6,114 bases of DNA, from positions 1 to 6,114 of the forward strand of contig JAFYIF010000195.1 in NCBI GenBank assembly GCA_017538775.1, written 5' to 3'. This document shows, piece after piece, positions 1 through 4,100 of the stretch (the first letter of the stretch is position 1; each line of letters starts with the position of its first letter). The notes beneath the pieces were generated by a model, which was not told where the DNA came from, did no database searches, and saw only the letters and a program-made list of their open reading frames with translations. A program made the translations under genes and the position numbers. The DNA is from Oscillospiraceae bacterium (GTDB lineage: Bacteria > Bacillota > Clostridia > Oscillospirales > Oscillospiraceae).

Positions 1-150
1 CACGCCCCCGACCAGAGCGGCCAGGGCGGCGAACCCAGGGCGGCGGGGGCGGGCCTGGGCGTCGGTCTCCGCCAGGCGGCGGAAGGGGATGAGATAGAGC
101 AAAATCAGCCCCACGCCGGAGAGGTAGTTGGCCGCCCCGGTCGGAGGCAT
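1..150 (-). pseudogene. Inverted 5' segment of the DUF6056-like membrane protein gene
   Basis: Read on the minus strand from 150 to 1, this stretch is open for 50 codons without a stop. It gives a membrane-protein-like peptide with a GAANYL motif at residues 5-10, a hydrophobic helix at about residues 11-22 (GVGLILLYLI), the motif PFRRL, a polar Arg/Pro-rich loop, and a second hydrophobic start ending in LVGGV. The plus-strand gene next to it resumes at position 140 with VGGILAGWTNEN, so LVGGV followed by LAGWTNEN would make a continuous protein. From memory of the family, an NYL segment, then IPFR, then a GW(T/S)NEN segment is the expected order in DUF6056-type proteins. I infer that this is the upstream neighbour of the 140-940 coding region in inverted orientation, not an independent gene. 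The ATG at 150 is probably fortuitous. The alternative is a divergent gene starting at 150 and running off the left edge. Confidence 0.6.
2..150. repeat. Short imperfect inverted repeat bounding the inverted segment (2-13 / 139-150)
   Basis: The reverse complement of 2-13 is GGTCGGGGGCGT, and 139-150 reads GGTCGGAGGCAT. They agree at 10 of 12 bases, with a 125-bp interval between them. The match stops immediately outside and inside these limits. Both arms encode the same Val-Gly-Gly-Val/Ile junction of the membrane protein, so an exchange at the repeat would swap orientation while leaving the reading frame joined at this point. The arms are G+C-rich and short, so similarity by chance or by shared coding content cannot be excluded. 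Confidence 0.45.
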
Positions 151-940
151 CCTGGCGGGCTGGACCAACGAGAACACCGCCTGCGCCCTGATCGGCCTCA
201 TCGCCCTGCTGATTTTGCTGCGTCTGCTCCGCCGACTGCCCCTGCCCCTCTGGGTCTGGGCCGGGCTGCTGGGCTGCCTGGTCGGGCTGGGGCTGATGCT
301 GCTGGCCCCCGGGGAGCTGGCGCGGCTGGACGGCGCCGGGGGCGTCGGCGGCCCGGTGGGCCTGCTGCGGCGGGCTTTGGGCCTGAGCTGGCGGCTGCTG
401 CGGGCCTTCTGGCCGGGGCTGCTCGTCTGGCTGGGGCTGCTCTGGGCCTTTCTCCGGTGGCCCGGGCGGGACCTGGCGCGGCTGGCCCTGCCCCTCGGCT
501 GGCTGCTGGCCGGGCTGGCCGCCGCCTACGCCATGGCCTTTTCCCCGGAGCTGCCCGACCGGGTCTGGAGCGGGCCGCTGGTCTTCTTCCTGATCTCCGC
601 CCTCAGCCTCTGGCACACTCTGGACTGGAAGCCCAGCCCCCGCCCGGCTCTGCGGCTGGCAATGGGGCTTCTGTTCGCCGGGGCGCTGACCTTCAGCCTG
701 TCCCGGACCCTGCCCAAACTGAAAACCACCGCGGCGGCTTTTGAGGCCAGAGAGCGCCTGGCCGAGGCCCAGCTTGCCCAAGGAGAGACGCGCCTGGTCC
801 TCCCCGCCGTCCACGGCAGCGGCAGCCGCTTCGACCCGGCGGAGGCGGAGGGAGACCTGAGCGAAGACCCGGGGCACTGGTGCAATGTGGCGCTGGCGCG
901 GTATCTGGGGGCGGCGGAGGTCCGGGTAGAAGAAAACTGA
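128..940 (+). CDS. DUF6056-like polytopic membrane protein, C-terminal part (5' end displaced)
   Basis: The function is unknown; it is a multi-pass membrane protein resembling the DUF6056 family. Numbered from the TTG at 128, it shows GWTNEN at residues 11-16 and likely membrane helices at about 18-34, 41-60, 90-110, 119-138, 150-167 and 175-195. An LLAPG motif closes helix 2 (58-62) and an SPELPDR loop (139-145) precedes helix 5. A soluble tail contains DPGHWCNVALARYLG (247-261), which fits the family's usual C-terminal D-P-x-x-W-x-N...YxG pattern. The TTG at 128 is the first possible start after a stop at 122-124, but residues 1-4 are only antisense of the inverted segment and the purine run at 118-124 is too close to be a good ribosome site. 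Genuine homology begins at position 140, so the true N-terminal half is missing or inverted. The gene ends with TGA at 938-940. It is either a broken gene, one phase of an invertible gene, or an assembly artefact. The family call is from motif memory. Confidence 0.65.
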   Translation: MAAPVGGILAGWTNENTACALIGLIALLILLRLLRRLPLPLWVWAGLLGCLVGLGLMLLAPGELARLDGAGGVGGPVGLLRRALGLSWRLLRAFWPGLLVWLGLLWAFLRWPGRDLARLALPLGWLLAGLAAAYAMAFSPELPDRVWSGPLVFFLISALSLWHTLDWKPSPRPALRLAMGLLFAGALTFSLSRTLPKLKTTAAAFEARERLAEAQLAQGETRLVLPAVHGSGSRFDPAEAEGDLSEDPGHWCNVALARYLGAAEVRVEEN

Positions 941-962
941 AGACTGAAAATTTAAGACTGAA
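940..962 (+). repeat. Short direct repeat AAGACTGAA, 14-bp period
   Basis: AAGACTGAA occurs at 940-948 and again at 954-962. The surrounding 14-bp units (941-954 and 955-968) agree at 11 of 14 positions. A further ACTGA overlaps the stop codon of the upstream gene (936-940), so the repeat begins exactly at the gene's end. The second copy runs into the left arm of the palindromic element, so these units look like degenerate extra copies of the arm's outer end. Confidence 0.5.
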
Positions 963-979
963 GAATGAAGAATGGTGGT

Positions 980-992
980 GTCGCTTCGCGAC
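980..992. other. Perfect hairpin, 5-bp stem with TTC loop
   Basis: GTCGC pairs with GCGAC around a TTC loop. It forms the left arm hairpin of the intergenic palindrome and shares GTC (980-982) with the inner inverted pair, so the two pairings exclude each other. Confidence 0.55.
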
Positions 993-1013
993 GGTTGGAT
1001 TTTATTTCAATCC

Positions 1014-1028
1014 GTCCCCGAAGGGGAC
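1014..1028. other. Perfect hairpin, 6-bp stem with GAA loop
   Basis: GTCCCC pairs with GGGGAC around a GAA loop. It is the right-arm counterpart of the 980-992 hairpin. It is followed by ACCACAATTC rather than a T-run, so it is not a canonical rho-independent terminator for the + strand. The T-richer stretch only comes later, at 1037-1062. Confidence 0.55.
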
Positions 1029-1111
1029 ACCACAATTCTTCATTTTTCATTCTTCATTCTTCAGTATCGTCCCCCTCCATTCCGGGCACACTAAACCCCA
1101 GGATCAAGAAT

Positions 1112-1116
1112 GGGGG
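1112..1116 (+). promoter_or_regulatory. Probable ribosome binding site for the glucan synthase
   Basis: GGGGG lies nine bases before the ATG at 1126. It is the only purine run at usable spacing. AGGA at 1100-1103 is too far away. The signal is weak but supports 1126 over other starts, since no in-frame ATG, GTG or TTG precedes it in the spacer downstream of the palindrome. Confidence 0.35.
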
Positions 1117-1125
1117 CGAAGCGTC

Positions 1126-4100
1126 ATGAACGCGGAATTCCACGGACGGAGCATCGACGGCGCGCAGTTGGAGGGCTGGGCGGAGCGGCGGGCCAGGACG
1201 ATCCGGCCGGACCGCTTCGGCAGCGGGCGGCGGGAGGCCAGGCTGCTGCGGCGGACCCTGCGGGAGCTGGACCGGCTGCACCGGGAGCTGTCACGGAAAT
1301 GGGAGGGCATCCCCGCCATGCCTCCGGCGGCGCGCTGGCTGCTGGACAACGACTATCTGGCCCGGCGGGAGGGCGCGGAGGCGGTCCGGGCGCTGGAGGG
1401 CTGCCGGGGCCTGCGCTACGCCGGGGGGCGGAGCCTGTTGCTCCGGCTCTGGGAGGCGCTGACGGAGGCGGGCACGGAGCGGCTGACGCAGCCGCGCTTG
1501 CTCGGCTTCCTTCGGGGCTTCCAGCGTGCCCTGGCGCTGGAGTGGGCGGAGCTGAGCTGCCTGGGGGCGGGGCTGCGGGCCGCGCTGCTGCTGGGTCTGC
1601 CCCGGCTCTACCGGGAGGCCCTGGCCGACGAACAGCCCCCGGAACTGGCGCGGGAGGCCGAATGGCGCATCACGGCCCTGCGGGAGAGCGCGGACACGGA
1701 CTTTGCCGCCCTGGCCGAGGCCGTGGACCCGGTGGAGGCAGCGCTGCGGGAGGACCCGGCGGGGGTCTACGCCCGGATGAGCGAGGCCTCCCGGGCCGAC
1801 TACCGGCGGGAGCTGGCCCGGCTGGCCCGGAAGCACGGGCTGCCGGAGACCCTGGCGGCCCAGCGGGTCCTGGCCCTGGCCCGGGAGGGGGCGGGGGCAA
1901 AGGCCCATGTGGGCTGGTGGCTGTACCGCGCCCCCCTGGGCCGCAGCCTCCCCCGGCGGACGGGGCGCTGGTATCCGGCGGCCATTGCCTCAGCGACGCT
2001 TTCGCTCAGCCTGCTGGCGGCCTTCGCCACGCGCAGCGCCCTGAGCTTCCCGCTGCTGCTGCTCCCGGTCTCGGAGCTGGTGAAAAGCGCCCTGGACCTG
2101 CTGCTGTCCCGGCACAGCGCGCCCCGGCTCCTGCCCAGGCTGGCGCTGGAAGCGGGACTGCCGCCGGAGGGGCGGAGCCTCTGCGTGATCTCCGCGCTGC
2201 TCAGCGACCCGGGGGACGGCCCGGCGCTGGCGGCGCGGCTGGAGGAGTGCGCGCTTTTGAGCCGGGACTGCGGGCCGGAGCTGCGCTTTGCCCTGCTGGC
2301 GGACCTGCCGGACGCCGACGCGGCACAAAAGCCCGGCGAAGACGAGACCCTCCGCGCCGCCGCCGGGGCCGTGGAGGCCCTGAACCGCCGCTGGGGCGGG
2401 GGCTTCTATCTGCTGACCCGGCCCCGGACGCGGACGCGGGAGGGGCGCTGGTGCGGCTGGGAGCGCAAGCGCGGGGCGCTGCTGGAGACCATGCGTCTGC
2501 TGCGGGGTCTGCCCTCCGGCGTCCGGGTGGCCGCCGGGGACGCGGGTGCGCTTTCCGGGACGCGCTATCTGCTGGCGCTGGACAGCGACAGCCGCCTGAG
2601 CCCCGGCGCGGCCCGGGCGCTGGTGGGCATCGCGCTCCACCCCCTCAACGCGCCGGTGGTCGATCCGGAGGCGGGGCTGGTGCGGGAAGGTTACGGCATT
2701 CTCTCCCCCCGGCTGGGTCTGCGTCTGGCCGACGCGGTGCGCAGCGACTTCTCCCGGGTCTTCGCCGGGCAGGGGGGCCTGGACCCCTATCAAGGGGCCG
2801 CCGGGGAGCTGTATATGGACCGCTGGGACTGCGGCGGCTTCGCCGGGAAGGGCCTGATCCATGTGGACGCCTTTTTGCAGTGCATGGATGGGCGGGTGCC
2901 GGAGGGCTGTCTGCTGAGTCACGACGCGGTGGAAGGGGCCTTTCTCCGGGCTGGGCGGGCCGGGGAGGTGGAGTGCTCCGAGGGCTTTCCCGGCCGGGTG
3001 CTGCCCTTCTATGCCCGGCAGGACCGCTGGGTCCGGGGGGACTGGCAGAATCTGCCCTGGCTGCTGGGCCGGGGGCGGGGGCTTCCGGCGCTGCGGCGCT
3101 GGCAGCTTTTTGACGCGCTGCGCCGCTCCCTGGTGCCGCCGGCCTCCTATCAGGCGCTGCTGGCGGGCTTTCTGCTGCCCGGGGGCGGCATGGCCCTGGC
3201 TGCGGCGGCGGCGCTGGCGGCGCTGCTGACCGAGCTGCTGCTGCTGGCGGCCTCCGCCCCGCTGCGGCAACCGGACGCGCCCCAGCGCCCCTTCTCCCCC
3301 GCCCTCTTTCTGGGCATGGGCGGGGCTCTGGCCCGGACCCTGCTGCGGCTGCTGCTCCTGCCCGCCGAGGCCTTCTGTTCCGGCGCGGCCATCGCAAAGG
3401 CCCTGTGGCGGATGGGCGTCAGCCGCCGGAAGCTGCTGGAGTGGCAGACCGCGGCCCAGGCCGAGCAAAAGCGGGCCGGGCTTTGGGGACACTTCCTGGC
3501 CCTCTGGCCCGCGGTGCTGACCGGGCTTTCGCTGCTGGCGCTGGCCCCCGGGGTCATCGGCAAGGCGGCGGGGCTGCTCTGGCTCTTCACCCCGTCCAGC
3601 GCGTACCTGCTCTCCCTGCCGAACCCGGAGGGCCGGGCGCTGCGGGGGGAGGACCGGGCCTATCTCCTGGGCTGCGCGGCGGACACCTGGCGCTATTTCG
3701 CCGAGTTCATGACGGCGGCGGAACACTTCCTGCCGCCGGACAACCACCAGTTCCGCCCGCCCACGGGCACGGCCCACCGGACCAGCCCCACCAACATCGG
3801 CCTGGGGCTGCTCAGCGTGCTGGCGGCCCTGGACCTGGAGCTGACGGAACGAGCCACAGCCCTTGCCATGCTGGAGCGGGGCCTGGAGACCCTGGAGGCG
3901 CTGCCCAAGTGGCGGGGGCATCTCTACAACTGGTACCAGACGGAGACGCTTCAGCCCCTGCGGCCCCGCTATGTCTCCACCGTGGACAGCGGGAACCTCT
4001 GCGCCTGTCTGCTGACCCTGGGGGCCGGGCTGCGGGAGCTGGGGGAAGGTGCGCTCGCCGGGCGGGCGGAGACCCTGGCGGCGGCCATGCGCTTTGAACC

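Larger units (their letters stand above)
957..1065. mobile_element. Palindromic MITE-like intergenic element with nested hairpins
   Basis: The outer arms ACTGAAGAATGAAGAAT (957-973) and its exact reverse complement (1049-1065) match 17 of 17. An inner pair GTGGTGTC (975-982) and GACACCAC (1026-1033) matches 8 of 8. Inside lie three small hairpins: GTCGC-TTC-GCGAC (980-992), GGATT...AATCC (997-1001/1009-1013) and GTCCCC-GAA-GGGGAC (1014-1028). The two triloops, TTC and GAA, are complementary to each other. The element encodes no protein, is bounded by repeats rich in GAATGAA/TTCATTC, and differs sharply in base composition from both genes. This fits a non-autonomous, hairpin-forming repeat of the MITE type, but a single copy cannot prove mobility and I see no clear target-site duplication. 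As RNA it could pause or terminate transcription between the two genes. Confidence 0.6.
941..1125. other. Intergenic spacer, non-coding
   Basis: These 185 bases between the membrane protein stop and the glucan synthase start are far richer in A+T than the flanking genes and show no credible coding frame. They consist mainly of the palindromic element at 957-1065, preceded by short direct repeats. I see no convincing -35/-10 pair. TTGGAT at 995-1000 lies inside the palindrome and lacks a well-spaced -10 box. No hairpin is followed directly by a T-run, so no canonical terminator is called, although the large palindrome could act as one in either direction. Confidence 0.8.

Noticed and set aside
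526..885. A 119-codon minus-strand frame inside the membrane protein gene
   Set aside because: It is Ser/Arg/Ala-rich with no recognisable domain. The plus strand carries the conserved membrane protein here.
1014..1062. Rho-independent terminator for the membrane protein gene
   Set aside because: The GTCCCC/GGGGAC hairpin is not followed by a T-run, and the stem belongs to a larger palindrome. Termination is possible but not supported as a specific call.
940..1065. CRISPR-like short repeats
   Set aside because: The repeats are 7-9 bases, degenerate, and lack spacers of uniform length. They are arm units of the palindromic element.
995..1067. A promoter for the glucan synthase (TTGGAT or TTCATT as -35, CAGTAT as -10)
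   Set aside because: The boxes are poor matches, lie inside the palindrome, and no pair has both good sequence and 16-18 bp spacing.
1110..3113. A 667-codon plus-strand open frame starting 16 bases before the glucan synthase start
   Set aside because: It is out of frame with the recognisable gene, and its product is Gly/Ala/Arg/Pro-rich without motifs. It is an overlap artefact of high G+C.
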